This document shows positions 35,766-44,405 of a DNA stretch of 64,000 nt, one piece after another. Numbering within the stretch: position 1 is the first letter of the stretch; every line of letters starts with the position of its first letter. Below the pieces are notes generated by a model that saw nothing but the letters and a program-made list of their open reading frames with translations, did no database searches and was not told the DNA's origin. The DNA lies in NCBI RefSeq assembly GCF_042678045.1, contig NZ_JBHUDI010000009.1, forward strand, positions 186,001 through 250,000, read 5' to 3'. Origin of the DNA: Natrinema amylolyticus_A. GTDB lineage: Archaea; Halobacteriota; Halobacteria; Halobacteriales; Natrialbaceae. Position numbers and translations under genes: made by a program.

Positions 35766-36758
35766 ATGGTCGATTCGACGACCGATACCGCAGCGTCGCA
35801 GACGCAATCGAGACTGGCAGCGATCAAGCAGTGGGTTCTCCTCAATGGCAACCGGATTTCGATCGCGGTCGGCGTCGCGATTGCGTTCGGACTGGCGACA
35901 CTGGCGCTTTCGATGATCAATGTCGCCCCGCTCGTCGATATGCAGCCGTTGTTTTACGCGCTTAGCAGACTGATATCGGGGAACCTGACGCTAATTACGG
36001 TCGTCGTCTCGATCAATCAACTGTTGCTCTCCCGGGAGTTGCAGTCCCCGGGCGAACTCGAGTCGGAGATCGAGGCGACCGTCGACTTTCGGCAGGAGGT
36101 CGAGGCGGTGACGAATCAGGTCGCGCCGGCGGAACCGTCGGGGTTTCTCCGGCTCGTCATCGAGAGCGCCCGACAGGACGCCCAGCGACTCGGCGGCATC
36201 GCCGCGGGCACGCTGCCGGCTGATGTTTACGATGAGATCGACGGCGTCATCACCGCGCTTACCGGCGAGTTCGACCTGATCGACCGACTCATCCAGGAAT
36301 CCGATTCCGGGATCTTCAACACGCTCTCGACGATGCTCGAGACCAATTTCGCCCACGAAGTCCGTCGACTCGAGGAGGTCCGTCGGGCGTATGGCGCGTC
36401 CCTGCCCGAGGAAACCGATTCAGCGATCGACGACGTGCTCGACCGACTGCGCGAACTCGACATTGCCCGACAATATTTCAAATCGGTGTACTTGCAGGTC
36501 GAACTCTCCCGGCTCTCGCGCTACCTGTTTTACACGGGCTTGCCCGCCGTGGGCGTCGCGATCGCAACGCTATTCGTTCTCACCGTCGGGTCCGGACAGG
36601 GCCTCAGTCAGCCGGCCCGCGTGTTCGGCTTTTCGCTCGTCGTGACGATCGGCATGCTACCGCTCTCAGTTCTCTTTGCGTATATCCTGCGAATGGTGAC
36701 GGTCACCGAACGGACCGCTGCGATCACGCCGTTTACGACGCCTGAACAGGAGGTCTGA
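35766..36758 (+). CDS. Four-helix membrane protein of unknown function
   Basis: A 330-residue protein. Two hydrophobic helices lie near residues 30-50 and 65-90, followed by a long soluble, probably helical domain (90-240) rich in Glu/Asp/Arg. Two more helices follow near 250-270 and 285-310, before a short polar tail. The layout suggests an integral membrane protein with a large cytoplasmic or extracellular helical loop. I do not recognise a family. Confidence 0.75.
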   Translation: MVDSTTDTAASQTQSRLAAIKQWVLLNGNRISIAVGVAIAFGLATLALSMINVAPLVDMQPLFYALSRLISGNLTLITVVVSINQLLLSRELQSPGELESEIEATVDFRQEVEAVTNQVAPAEPSGFLRLVIESARQDAQRLGGIAAGTLPADVYDEIDGVITALTGEFDLIDRLIQESDSGIFNTLSTMLETNFAHEVRRLEEVRRAYGASLPEETDSAIDDVLDRLRELDIARQYFKSVYLQVELSRLSRYLFYTGLPAVGVAIATLFVLTVGSGQGLSQPARVFGFSLVVTIGMLPLSVLFAYILRMVTVTERTAAITPFTTPEQEV

Positions 36759-36781
36759 TCGGACGAGAGTCGGTGGCGCGA

Positions 36782-37405
36782 TCACGCGATGTCGCGGCTC
36801 GTGTCGATCGCCACCTCTTCGGTCAACTCGAGTTTGATCGCGTCGGTCGGCTGGCGGCCGCCGCGGAACTTGGGGATCGTCAGGTGGTTCTCGAGTTCGG
36901 TGCCGGCGATCTCGGTCCGGAGATCGAAGACGGCATCGGCGGCGTGATACGTCCGTGTCCGATTCGCTGGCTCGTCGCCTTTCAGACAGTGGAGCATGGC
37001 GATACTACCGGTCTCGAGCATCGTGGACTTGAGCTCGTTGAGGAAGTCGACGTAGTCGTTCGTGTCGGTCCGTTCTAAGACGTCCATCGTATCGATGATG
37101 AGATTGGCACCGTCGGGGAGCGCGCCGACGAGCCGCGTCGCCTCCTCGAGAGGGGTGTCGCTCGTGACGTGTCTGACCGTGGGGCTGCCGACCGAGGACG
37201 GGGAGGTCTCGATCGCGTGGCGGACAGCGTCGTCGGAGCGTTCAGTCGAGAGATACAGCGTTCCTCGTGCGGCCGTGAGTTCGTAGAGGAGGAGTTCGGA
37301 CTGGCTGGCAGGCTCGGCAGCAAACGCGACGAGACACCCCGGCGGCAGTCCACCGTCGAGTTTGCGATCGAGCACGCTGATTCCGGTATCCAGCCGACCG
37401 ACCAT
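36782..37405 (-). CDS. RAD55/KaiC-like RecA-superfamily protein with degenerate Walker A
   Basis: A 207-residue protein following the RecA-like pattern of haloarchaeal RAD55-type proteins: TGISVLDRKLDGGLPPGCLV, TLYLSTERSDDAVR, a Walker B-like strand ANLIIDTMDVLE, and a late strand AIMLHC-type segment (IAMLHCL). The P-loop position reads AEPASQSE, with no GKT, so ATP binding is doubtful. It may act as a regulatory or signalling relic. ATG 37403-37405. Confidence 0.78.
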   Translation of the reverse strand: MVGRLDTGISVLDRKLDGGLPPGCLVAFAAEPASQSELLLYELTAARGTLYLSTERSDDAVRHAIETSPSSVGSPTVRHVTSDTPLEEATRLVGALPDGANLIIDTMDVLERTDTNDYVDFLNELKSTMLETGSIAMLHCLKGDEPANRTRTYHAADAVFDLRTEIAGTELENHLTIPKFRGGRQPTDAIKLELTEEVAIDTSRDIA

Positions 37406-37574
37406 ACAATTGTAACCAATTGCTGTAGTGCCTGTATAACTCTTTGCGTTAGTATCATGGCCTGCGGTAGCAAGCTACACAAGACCGTCGCTCGTTCGTC
37501 ATCGCTCGTGTGTGGTCTCGCTCGCCGCCTCGAATGGAGAGATTCAAGGGGCACGCCAAAGCCTACACGAACGA

Positions 37575-38516
37575 ATGCGCCACGATCACCTCATCACGAG
37601 CAAACAATTCTCGCGGGCGGACATCGAGACCATCCTCGATTACGCGGCCGAAATCGACGACGACCCGTCGGCCGTCGCCGACCGTCACGCCGGGACGTTG
37701 CTCGGACTGCTCTTTTTCGAGCCGAGCACGCGGACGAAAATGAGCTTCGAGACCGCGATGAAACGCCTCGGCGGCGACGTCGTCGACATGGGCTCGATCG
37801 AGTCCTCGAGCGTCAAGAAGGGAGAGACGCTCGCAGACACCGTCCGCGTCATCGAGGGGTATGCCGACGCGCTGGTCTTGCGCCATCCCAAGGAGGGCGC
37901 GGCCACGATGGCCAGCGAGTTCGTCGACGTCCCGCTGGTCAACGCGGGAGACGGGGCGGGCCAGCACCCGACACAGACGATGCTCGATCTCTACACGATC
38001 CGGGAGAACGCCGGATTAGACGATCTGACGATCGGCATCATGGGTGACCTGAAGTACGGCCGAACCGTCCACTCACTGGCCTACGCACTGACGAACTTCG
38101 ACGCCCACCAGCACTTCATCAGTCCGGAGAGCCTCCAGTTACCGCGAGAGGTCGTCTACGACCTCCACCAGCAGGATGCACCAGGGATCCGCGAACACGA
38201 CTCCTTAGAAGAGATCCTGCCCTCGCTGGACGTCCTCTATGTCACGCGGATCCAGCGCGAGCGGTTCCCCGACGAGAACGAGTACCAGAAGGTCGCTGGC
38301 GAGTACCAGATCGACGCCGAGACGCTCGAGGCCGCGAGCGACGACCTGACGATCATGCACCCTCTGCCCCGCGTCGACGAGATCGCGCCCGAGATCGACG
38401 CGACCGAGCACGCGGCCTACTTCGAGCAGGCCCACAACGGCGTCCCGGTCCGGATGGCGTTGCTGGACCTCCTGTTGAGCGACGACAAAGCGATCGGGGG
38501 TGAGGCTGATGAGTAA
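37575..38516 (+). CDS. pyrB: Aspartate carbamoyltransferase catalytic subunit
   Basis: A 313-residue catalytic chain, condensing carbamoyl phosphate and aspartate in pyrimidine synthesis. Carbamoyl phosphate motif FFEPSTRTKMSFE, then SSVKKGE, HPTQTMLD, GDLKYGRT and HPLPRVDE are all present. ATG 37575 (MRHDHLITSKQFS) is chosen; the upstream in-frame extension is in the leader. The stop overlaps pyrI by 8 bp, which couples synthesis of the two chains. Confidence 0.97.
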   Translation: MRHDHLITSKQFSRADIETILDYAAEIDDDPSAVADRHAGTLLGLLFFEPSTRTKMSFETAMKRLGGDVVDMGSIESSSVKKGETLADTVRVIEGYADALVLRHPKEGAATMASEFVDVPLVNAGDGAGQHPTQTMLDLYTIRENAGLDDLTIGIMGDLKYGRTVHSLAYALTNFDAHQHFISPESLQLPREVVYDLHQQDAPGIREHDSLEEILPSLDVLYVTRIQRERFPDENEYQKVAGEYQIDAETLEAASDDLTIMHPLPRVDEIAPEIDATEHAAYFEQAHNGVPVRMALLDLLLSDDKAIGGEADE

Positions 38517-38997
38517 CGATCACGACCACCACGACGGAAACGACGAGCACGAACTGCGGGTCAGCAAGATCCGTGACGGGACCGTGATCGATCACGTCCG
38601 CGGCGGGCAGGCGCTGAACGTCCTCGCAATCCTGGGCATCGACGGCAGCGAGGGCGAAGAGGTCTCGGTCGGGATGAACGTCCCGTCCGACCGGCTCGCG
38701 CGCAAGGACATCGTCAAGGTCGAGGGACGCGAACTGAGCCAGGACGAGGTCGACGTCCTCTCGCTGATCGCGCCGGACGCGACGATCAACATCGTCCGGG
38801 ACTTCGACGTCGTCGAGAAACACCGCGTCGAACGGCCCGGCGTCGTCGAGGGCGTCCTCTCCTGTCCCAACGCCGGCTGTATTACGACGAGCGGCGAGCC
38901 CGTCACCTCTCGGTTTACGGTCCTCGAGGACGGGGTGCGCTGTGCATACTGTGGGACGATCGTCCGCGAGGAGATCGCGTCGCTGATCGACACCTGA
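38509..38997 (+). CDS. pyrI: Aspartate carbamoyltransferase regulatory subunit
   Basis: A 162-residue regulatory chain. The N-terminal nucleotide-binding part contains KIRDGTVIDHVRGGQAL, and the C-terminal zinc domain has four Cys in CPNAGC and CAYC. An unusual His/Asp-rich start (SNDHDHHDGNDEHE) precedes it. It should assemble with PyrB and transmit CTP/ATP control. Confidence 0.96.
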   Translation: MSNDHDHHDGNDEHELRVSKIRDGTVIDHVRGGQALNVLAILGIDGSEGEEVSVGMNVPSDRLARKDIVKVEGRELSQDEVDVLSLIAPDATINIVRDFDVVEKHRVERPGVVEGVLSCPNAGCITTSGEPVTSRFTVLEDGVRCAYCGTIVREEIASLIDT

Positions 38998-39076
38998 GAC
39001 TGCCGGTCGGTCTGTTTTCTCGCCGAGATGACCATCCAGAATACCTAAGTATTTGCCAACCAACTTTTAACCGTAC

Positions 39077-39187
39077 ATGTCACGTACCGTCAAGATCGTA
39101 CTCGCCCTGTTCGTTGTCGCCGTTCTCTACAAGGTCACGTTCGGCGGCTCCGACGACGTCGAAGTCGACTACGAACCGGCTGAATAG
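39077..39187 (+). CDS. 36-residue single-helix membrane protein
   Basis: A very small protein: a hydrophobic helix IVLALFVVAVLYKVTF flanked by an N-terminal RTVK and an acidic tail (GGSDDVEVDYEPAE). The charge pattern predicts N-in, tail-out membrane insertion. Support for reality is the TATA-like CTAAGTATTT about 25-32 bp upstream and the haloarchaeal acidic tail. I recall similar tiny proteins in other haloarchaea. Function unknown. Confidence 0.65.
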   Translation: MSRTVKIVLALFVVAVLYKVTFGGSDDVEVDYEPAE

Positions 39188-39308
39188 TATTCGAACGACC
39201 CGTCGACGCCGATCGCACTCGCGACACGATCGGCTGTCACGGACGGGTCTCCGACAGTAGCGCACTCCATTCCGAACCGCTTACGGTGACGGCGGCGTAC
39301 CCTGAGCT

Positions 39309-40154
39309 ATGTACGGCGTCGTCACCCGTAACGCCGAAGAAGTACGGTGGCCGGAGTTCGAGCGCGGCTTCTACGAAGTCAAAGACGTGACCGGCAGGTC
39401 GTCCGACCCGATCGCCGACGGGGTCAATATGGTCTCGTGTTTCGGCGATAACGCCGCTGCCGACGCCGACCCGTCACTGATGCCCGTCGACGACATGGGC
39501 CGGCCGGCCGACCGGCAACAGCCCTACTTCGACTGGGCCTACATCTGTCCGTCCCGTGAGGACTACCGGGAGGGCCTGTTCGAGGTCATCGACGACTGTG
39601 TCGCCGAAAACGAGGACGTTCGCCTCGACGACATCGGGTTTCCGCGCGCCGAATACTGTCGCTGTGGCGTCTGCGAACAGGCGTTCGCGGAAAGCGAGTT
39701 CGACGACCGCATGGAATGGCGGGCCGACGTCATCACCGAGTTCGTCGAGGAAGCCGTCGACCGAATTCCGGGGACCGTCTACATGACCCTCTACCCCGAT
39801 CCCTACCCCGGCCACCTCTACGAACGTGCCGGCATCGATCTCGAGGCCATCGAAGAGTACGTCGACGAGTTCGTCGTCCCGTTGTACGATACGAACTACG
39901 GGACGACCTACTGGCTCGAGACGATCGCCAAGGGCTTCGAGAGCGCACTCGAGACGCCGTTTAACATCGAACTGTACGCGGTTAACGTCGACATCGACAA
40001 CCTGATCCACGCGAGCGAGGTCGCCCAGGAGTACGCCAAGGGAGTCTTCTTCGGCTACGATGCAGGCAACGGCCGTGCGGCCCTGCGACGGATGCAGGCC
40101 GACGAGCGCGAGGGCGTCACTCACGGCGAACCGAGCTCCGAGTCGGACTCGTGA
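39309..40154 (+). CDS. Hypothetical protein, possible TIM-barrel fold
   Basis: A 281-residue acidic soluble protein. Features include paired Cys in YCRCGVCEQAF, a strand-like run VYMTLYPDPYPGHLYERAG, VVPLYDTNYGTTYW, and a final GVFFGYDAGNGR. The repeating strand-helix order and aromatic/acidic clusters suggest a sugar-hydrolase-like barrel, which is inference only. It is surrounded by unrelated genes. Function unknown. Confidence 0.7.
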   Translation: MYGVVTRNAEEVRWPEFERGFYEVKDVTGRSSDPIADGVNMVSCFGDNAAADADPSLMPVDDMGRPADRQQPYFDWAYICPSREDYREGLFEVIDDCVAENEDVRLDDIGFPRAEYCRCGVCEQAFAESEFDDRMEWRADVITEFVEEAVDRIPGTVYMTLYPDPYPGHLYERAGIDLEAIEEYVDEFVVPLYDTNYGTTYWLETIAKGFESALETPFNIELYAVNVDIDNLIHASEVAQEYAKGVFFGYDAGNGRAALRRMQADEREGVTHGEPSSESDS

Positions 40155-40303
40155 GTACGGTCGGTGTGGAAAGCGGCGGTAACCAGAGCCGGCTGGCGGT
40201 GACGGCTCGATGATCGGCCGAGCGACGTGACGCGAAAAGGAACCGCGACTCCGCGTGACTCCGGGGTGCGATCGGCGGGTTAATTCGACGTCGGTGGGCA
40301 GGA

Positions 40304-40720
40304 CTACCGGGTCCGATTGTCGTCGTCGCCGAGAAGGTCGTCGTCGTCATCGTCCCGTATCATACCCTCATCGTCGCGGCCGCTGATATCGTCCTCGTTG
40401 CGGTCGATACCACGATCCGACGCTCCCGTTCCGGTGTCGGAACCCATCTCGGAGGTTCCACCAGTCGTGCCGGTCCCGGCGGGATTTCGCTCGAGGTGGA
40501 TCTCGTCGTCGGTCACGCGACCGACTGCTTCCTCCTGAAGCGGGTAGGTATCCTCACCACTGTCGCCCCAGCCGAGTGTCGCCTTGATCGAGTCCGTGAT
40601 TCCGGGATCCGGTTCGACGTGAGCGGTGCCGTGTTCGACGTCTTTGACCATACCAACCTCGTCACCGTCGGCGTTGACGACGCGCTTGCCGATGTCGTCG
40701 TCGGTAAACTGTGGGGACAT
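40304..40720 (-). CDS. PRC-barrel-like protein with acidic disordered tail
   Basis: A 138-residue protein. The first 75 residues resemble a PRC-barrel-type domain (FTDDDIGKRVVNADGDEVG, VGRVTDDEIHLERNP). The rest is a Gly/Asp/Arg-rich low-complexity tail (GTGTTGGTSEMGSDTG, RDDDDDDLLGDDD), likely disordered. The ATG at 40718-40720 is the start; the Arg-rich upstream extension is rejected. A role in stress or surface/ribosome contact cannot be inferred. Confidence 0.7.
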   Translation of the reverse strand: MSPQFTDDDIGKRVVNADGDEVGMVKDVEHGTAHVEPDPGITDSIKATLGWGDSGEDTYPLQEEAVGRVTDDEIHLERNPAGTGTTGGTSEMGSDTGTGASDRGIDRNEDDISGRDDEGMIRDDDDDDLLGDDDNRTR

Positions 40721-40812
40721 TGCACTCGAAGAGTGGGGCGAGTCGCGCAAGGTCGTGGTGCTTGCTTGCGCTTGCGACCGGCTCGCATCGAGCCGACGTG
40801 ACCCGTCGTCGA

Positions 40813-41577
40813 TCACTCGAACGTCGGCTCTCGATCCTCGAGACGGGCAGCGACACCCTCTTCGTGGGCCCGTGAGGTGCGGGCCTGTGCCTGCAGCAGG
40901 TTCTCGTAATCCAGTCCGTCCGCCCACGACCGACCCAGGTTCTCGTGGATGGCCTGTTTCATCAGCCCGATCGTGGCCGTCGGGCCGTTCGCGAGCTGTG
41001 CGACGGTGTCTGTGACCCGATCGTCGAGATCGTCGGCGGGGACCGCCTCGTTGATCAGCTCGAGGTCGGCCGCGCGGGCGGCGTCGAAGAACTCGCCGGT
41101 AAACGCGAGCCGCTTGGCCGCGCGGAGTCCGACGATATGGGGAAGCATGACGGTGCCGCCGGTGTCGGGAAGCAGCCCGACCCTGACGAACGCACAGGAA
41201 AACCGCGCGTCAGCGGCGGCAAACGCGAGATCCGCGAGCGCGACGATCGACAGTCCTGCACCGATGGCGTCGCCGTTTACTTTCGCGACGATCGGGACGG
41301 GACACGCGAGCATCGCCTCGACGACGCGGCCGAACGTCTCGGTGACCTGCTCGTAGGCCGCCTGCGACGAGTCGGGGGTCTCGGCGAGCGCCTCGAGGTC
41401 GCCACCGGCACTGAAGGCGTCGCCCGCACCGGTGATGACGATCGCGTCGTACGCTTCGGGCGTGGCAGCTTCGATGGCATCGGCTAAATCGATGGCCGTC
41501 TCGGTCGTGAGCGCATTGCGTGCGTCCGGTCGGTCGAACGTCAATCGTAACACGCCATCATCGTCATGGGTTTTCAT
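40813..41577 (-). CDS. Enoyl-CoA hydratase/isomerase-family protein, PaaG-like
   Basis: A 254-residue crotonase-fold protein. The CoA and oxyanion elements are present (FSAGGDLEAL and GDAIGAGLSIV). At the two positions of the hydratase catalytic glutamates it has Ser (GAGLSIVALAD) and Phe (CAFVRVGLLP), but an Asp follows in LLPDTGG, the pattern of PaaG-type isomerases. It therefore probably isomerises or rearranges an acyl-CoA rather than hydrating it. Confidence 0.88.
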   Translation of the reverse strand: MKTHDDDGVLRLTFDRPDARNALTTETAIDLADAIEAATPEAYDAIVITGAGDAFSAGGDLEALAETPDSSQAAYEQVTETFGRVVEAMLACPVPIVAKVNGDAIGAGLSIVALADLAFAAADARFSCAFVRVGLLPDTGGTVMLPHIVGLRAAKRLAFTGEFFDAARAADLELINEAVPADDLDDRVTDTVAQLANGPTATIGLMKQAIHENLGRSWADGLDYENLLQAQARTSRAHEEGVAARLEDREPTFE

Positions 41578-41715
41578 GCCACGACTGTTGTGCGCCCGGC
41601 TATTAAACGCGGGTCTCGACAGTTTCGTCCGGGAGATGGCACTCGGCAGGTCGAGCGGTCGCGAAAATCACCGAGATGGCCGTCAAGCGGGACTGTGGCT
41701 CCGGACGGTCAGCGG

Positions 41716-42384
41716 TCAGTTCGTCGGCATCGGCGGTGTGGCTGTCTCCTCTTCGGTGACGTTGAGTTCGGACGTCACGAGTGCGCGGTAGGCCCGACGC
41801 AGGCGCTCGGAGAGTGCCTGATGGGAGATGTCCAACTCCTCGGAGAGTTCCTGCATCGAAACCTCGCGCGGGATCTCGAAGTAGCCGTGATCGATCGCTG
41901 CAACCAGCGTCTCGTACTGGCGGGTCGTCAGCCCACACTGGGAGTTGGTCTCCGACGTTAGGTCGAACAGCCGGACGATCGTCGGGGTAACGTCGGCGTC
42001 GTCGAGGCGATCGTACAGCGAACTCACACACTCGCGGTCGACGACGCGGACGCTGAACAGCCACGTCCCGTTCGACGCCGACGCACTCAGTACTGTCCCA
42101 CCCTCTTCGAGGACGAGCTCGAAGGGGTCGATGGTGTCCGGCTCGAACTCGATGTCGTACAGCCAGCGGTCCTCGTCGCTGCTGATCTGCGTATACGTTC
42201 CGATCGCGGTCGCCTCCTCGAGCGCGTCCTCGACGTCCGACTGGGACGGCCCGGAGAGCCAGAGTCCGTGGCCGCTCGAGGCGATTACCCGCTCCATCTC
42301 ACACGTTAACGACGGAACGGCCTCGAACAGCTCGCCGGTTCCGGTGCCGTCGGCCTGAATCTCGATGTCTGCGATTGATGTCAT
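41716..42384 (-). CDS. HTH_10 (bacterio-opsin activator type) regulator
   Basis: A 222-residue BAT-like regulator with an N-terminal sensor half (about 1-160) and the C-terminal HTH_10 domain LTTRQYETLVAAIDHGYFEI to SERLRRAYRALV. A Cys is present before the HTH (NSQCGLTTRQ). It sits downstream of, and on the same strand as, the molybdate/tungstate permease but with a 122-bp gap, so it may have its own promoter. The target is unknown. ATG 42382-42384; the long upstream open frame overlaps the permease antisense and is rejected. Confidence 0.82.
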   Translation of the reverse strand: MTSIADIEIQADGTGTGELFEAVPSLTCEMERVIASSGHGLWLSGPSQSDVEDALEEATAIGTYTQISSDEDRWLYDIEFEPDTIDPFELVLEEGGTVLSASASNGTWLFSVRVVDRECVSSLYDRLDDADVTPTIVRLFDLTSETNSQCGLTTRQYETLVAAIDHGYFEIPREVSMQELSEELDISHQALSERLRRAYRALVTSELNVTEEETATPPMPTN

Positions 42385-42506
42385 AAGTCTCACCCATGGA
42401 TACAGCGACGACGTCCATAACCTCACTTCCAAACCACTTAGAAGAGATTCGAGCGAATTACAACCCTGCTGATTGGTTGGCTGGCGGCCCCATTGCACAC
42501 CGGGAG

Positions 42507-43382
42507 TCAGTACCGTCGAGGCGTCCCGACCAGCAACTGGACGGCGACGACGACGATCACCGCGATCGCGAGCAGGACGAGCGCGATCGGAACGATCGCG
42601 TCGATACCGCGGGCGATAAACGAGACACGGAGCTGGATCGGCATGGTTCGCGGGCTGTAAGCGACCATCATCGTCGCGCCGAACTCGCCGATCGCCCGGA
42701 CGAACGTCAGCACGATCCCGGCGGCGATAGCGTTGCGCGCAAGCGGCAGCGAGACCAGCCGCACCGTCCGGAGTCGACCATACCCCATCGTCCGCGCAGC
42801 CTCCTCGAGGCGTGGGTCGACGCTGTCGAAACCCGCGCGGGCGGTGACGACGAGAAACGGCGCGGCGACGAACGTCTGGGCCAGGATCACACCGGCGCGA
42901 CTCCCCGTCAGCGACACCCCGAGCGCCGCGGCGGCCGACCCGATCGGTGTATAGCGGCCGACGACGGTCAACAACATCACGCCGCCGACGATCGGTGGGA
43001 CGACCAGCGGGAGCAAGACGGCGGCCTCGATCAGTCGCTTGCCGCGAAAGGAGGCTCGTGAAAGGACGTATGCCAGCGGGACGCCGAAGACGGTCGCGAT
43101 GGCCGTCGCAACCGGTGCCGTCACCAGCGAGGTCACGATCGCGTCCTGCACCGCCGGCTCCGAGAGGGTGGCAGCGACGTCGACTCCACGTGTTCGGAGC
43201 AAAAAGGCCGCAAACGGTACGATGAAGTACGCGAGCAACACCGCCCCCAGCAACACCAGCATGGCCAGCCCGCCCGGAAGCCGCTCGAGGCCGCCGCCCC
43301 CACCGAGCCCGGACGCGGACGGACCGTCGCTCGCAGCCTCGGCGTTTGCGGTCCCATCGTGACTGCGATCGATGCGGCTCAC
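42507..43382 (-). CDS. wtpB: ABC transporter permease, molybdate/tungstate type
   Basis: A 291-residue permease with an unstructured N-terminus (1-40) and about six membrane helices. The permease EAA-like loop is LEEAARTMGYGRLRTVRLVSLPLARN. The family is the molybdate/sulfate type. The start is a GTG overlapping the stop of the substrate-binding gene by four bases. No ATPase subunit gene is adjacent. Confidence 0.85.
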   Translation of the reverse strand: MSRIDRSHDGTANAEAASDGPSASGLGGGGGLERLPGGLAMLVLLGAVLLAYFIVPFAAFLLRTRGVDVAATLSEPAVQDAIVTSLVTAPVATAIATVFGVPLAYVLSRASFRGKRLIEAAVLLPLVVPPIVGGVMLLTVVGRYTPIGSAAAALGVSLTGSRAGVILAQTFVAAPFLVVTARAGFDSVDPRLEEAARTMGYGRLRTVRLVSLPLARNAIAAGIVLTFVRAIGEFGATMMVAYSPRTMPIQLRVSFIARGIDAIVPIALVLLAIAVIVVVAVQLLVGTPRRY

Positions 43383-44332
43383 GGCACGATCGCCTCCGGC
43401 GGCTCGCCGTGGAATCGGGGCAACGACTCGTCGACGCGGAAGCCGTGGTCGGCGAGCAGGTCGCCGTTCTCGAGGAGGAACGAGACGAACGCCCGGCCCG
43501 CGTCCGGCCTGTCAGCGCCGGCCCGGACGGTCGCGGTGTAGACGACCGGCGACCCCTCGACGGTGTGACCGTCGGCGGTCGTGTAGCTCGCCTGAGCGTA
43601 TCGATCGGCGTATTCGGGGTTTCCGAAGTTGTATTCGTCAGCGAGTTCGCGAACGGCGACGTCGCGCTCGGCCGCCATGTTACTGTAGGCGACCGCACAG
43701 GCGCGGTTGCCGTTCTCGAGGCCGGCGAGTAGCTGCGGCTCGTCGGGCTCGCGGTAGACCCGGTCGGCCATCGCGTCGCGAAACCCCTCGAGGCCGTGTT
43801 CGCGTTCGACCAGTTCGAACAGCAACAGCGCGCGATAGCCCAGCGGATCGAGGTCGGGGTCGCTGATCGCGAGCTCGCCGTCGGCCGCGTCGGCAACGAC
43901 TTCGTACCACGGCTCGCCGGCCGCGAGTCGCTGGCCGAGTTCCGTCTCCGGTGTGTAGGCAATCACGACCTCGTTAGCCGCGAACGCAGCGTCCCACTCG
44001 GTGTCGTCGGGATAGAGACGCTCCTGGAGAAGGGCGACGTCGGCACCGATCACCACGTCCGGCTGTTTCGTTCCGTCCTCGACGAACCGCAACACGGCGT
44101 TAGTGCCGTGGTACTCGCCTTCGTATCCGTGGTCCGTTGCGGACTCGAATGCTGGACCGATCCCTTCCTCGAGCGCAACGGCCAGGCTCCCCGCGGCCAG
44201 CACGCGAACGCGATCGGTACTGCCGAGACAGCCGGCCGTTCCGACGAGTCCGGCCGTCAGCCCCCCTGCCGCTGCGAGAAGGTCCCGACGACTGCGTGTG
44301 GCCGTCCCATCCGAGCGGTCGTCGCTGTGCAT
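43379..44332 (-). CDS. wtpA: Tat-exported lipoprotein, tungstate/molybdate-binding protein
   Basis: A 317-residue ABC substrate-binding protein. A twin-arginine signal (SRRDLLAAAGGLTAGLVG) ends in lipobox TAGC. The mature part is of the molybdate/tungstate class (VLAAGSLAVALEEGIGPAFE, then DVVIGADVALL, VIAYTP). It captures oxyanion for the permease encoded just downstream. Its divergent or upstream neighbour is mobB, supporting a cofactor role. Confidence 0.86.
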   Translation of the reverse strand: MHSDDRSDGTATRSRRDLLAAAGGLTAGLVGTAGCLGSTDRVRVLAAGSLAVALEEGIGPAFESATDHGYEGEYHGTNAVLRFVEDGTKQPDVVIGADVALLQERLYPDDTEWDAAFAANEVVIAYTPETELGQRLAAGEPWYEVVADAADGELAISDPDLDPLGYRALLLFELVEREHGLEGFRDAMADRVYREPDEPQLLAGLENGNRACAVAYSNMAAERDVAVRELADEYNFGNPEYADRYAQASYTTADGHTVEGSPVVYTATVRAGADRPDAGRAFVSFLLENGDLLADHGFRVDESLPRFHGEPPEAIVP

Positions 44333-44345
44333 ACGTCATGTTCAT

Positions 44346-44390
44346 TTACGTCACAGGAAATAACTGGTGCTAGTTCCTTTAGCGACGTAA
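44346..44390. promoter_or_regulatory. Inverted repeat upstream of wtpA
   Basis: TTACGTC (44346-44352) and GACGTAA (44384-44390) are perfect inverted arms, 31 bp apart, in the promoter region of wtpA (start 44332, minus). An AACTGG-AGTT dyad lies between. It could be an oxyanion-responsive operator; no regulator is assigned. Confidence 0.3.
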
Positions 44391-44405
44391 TGTAACCAAA
44401 GCCAG

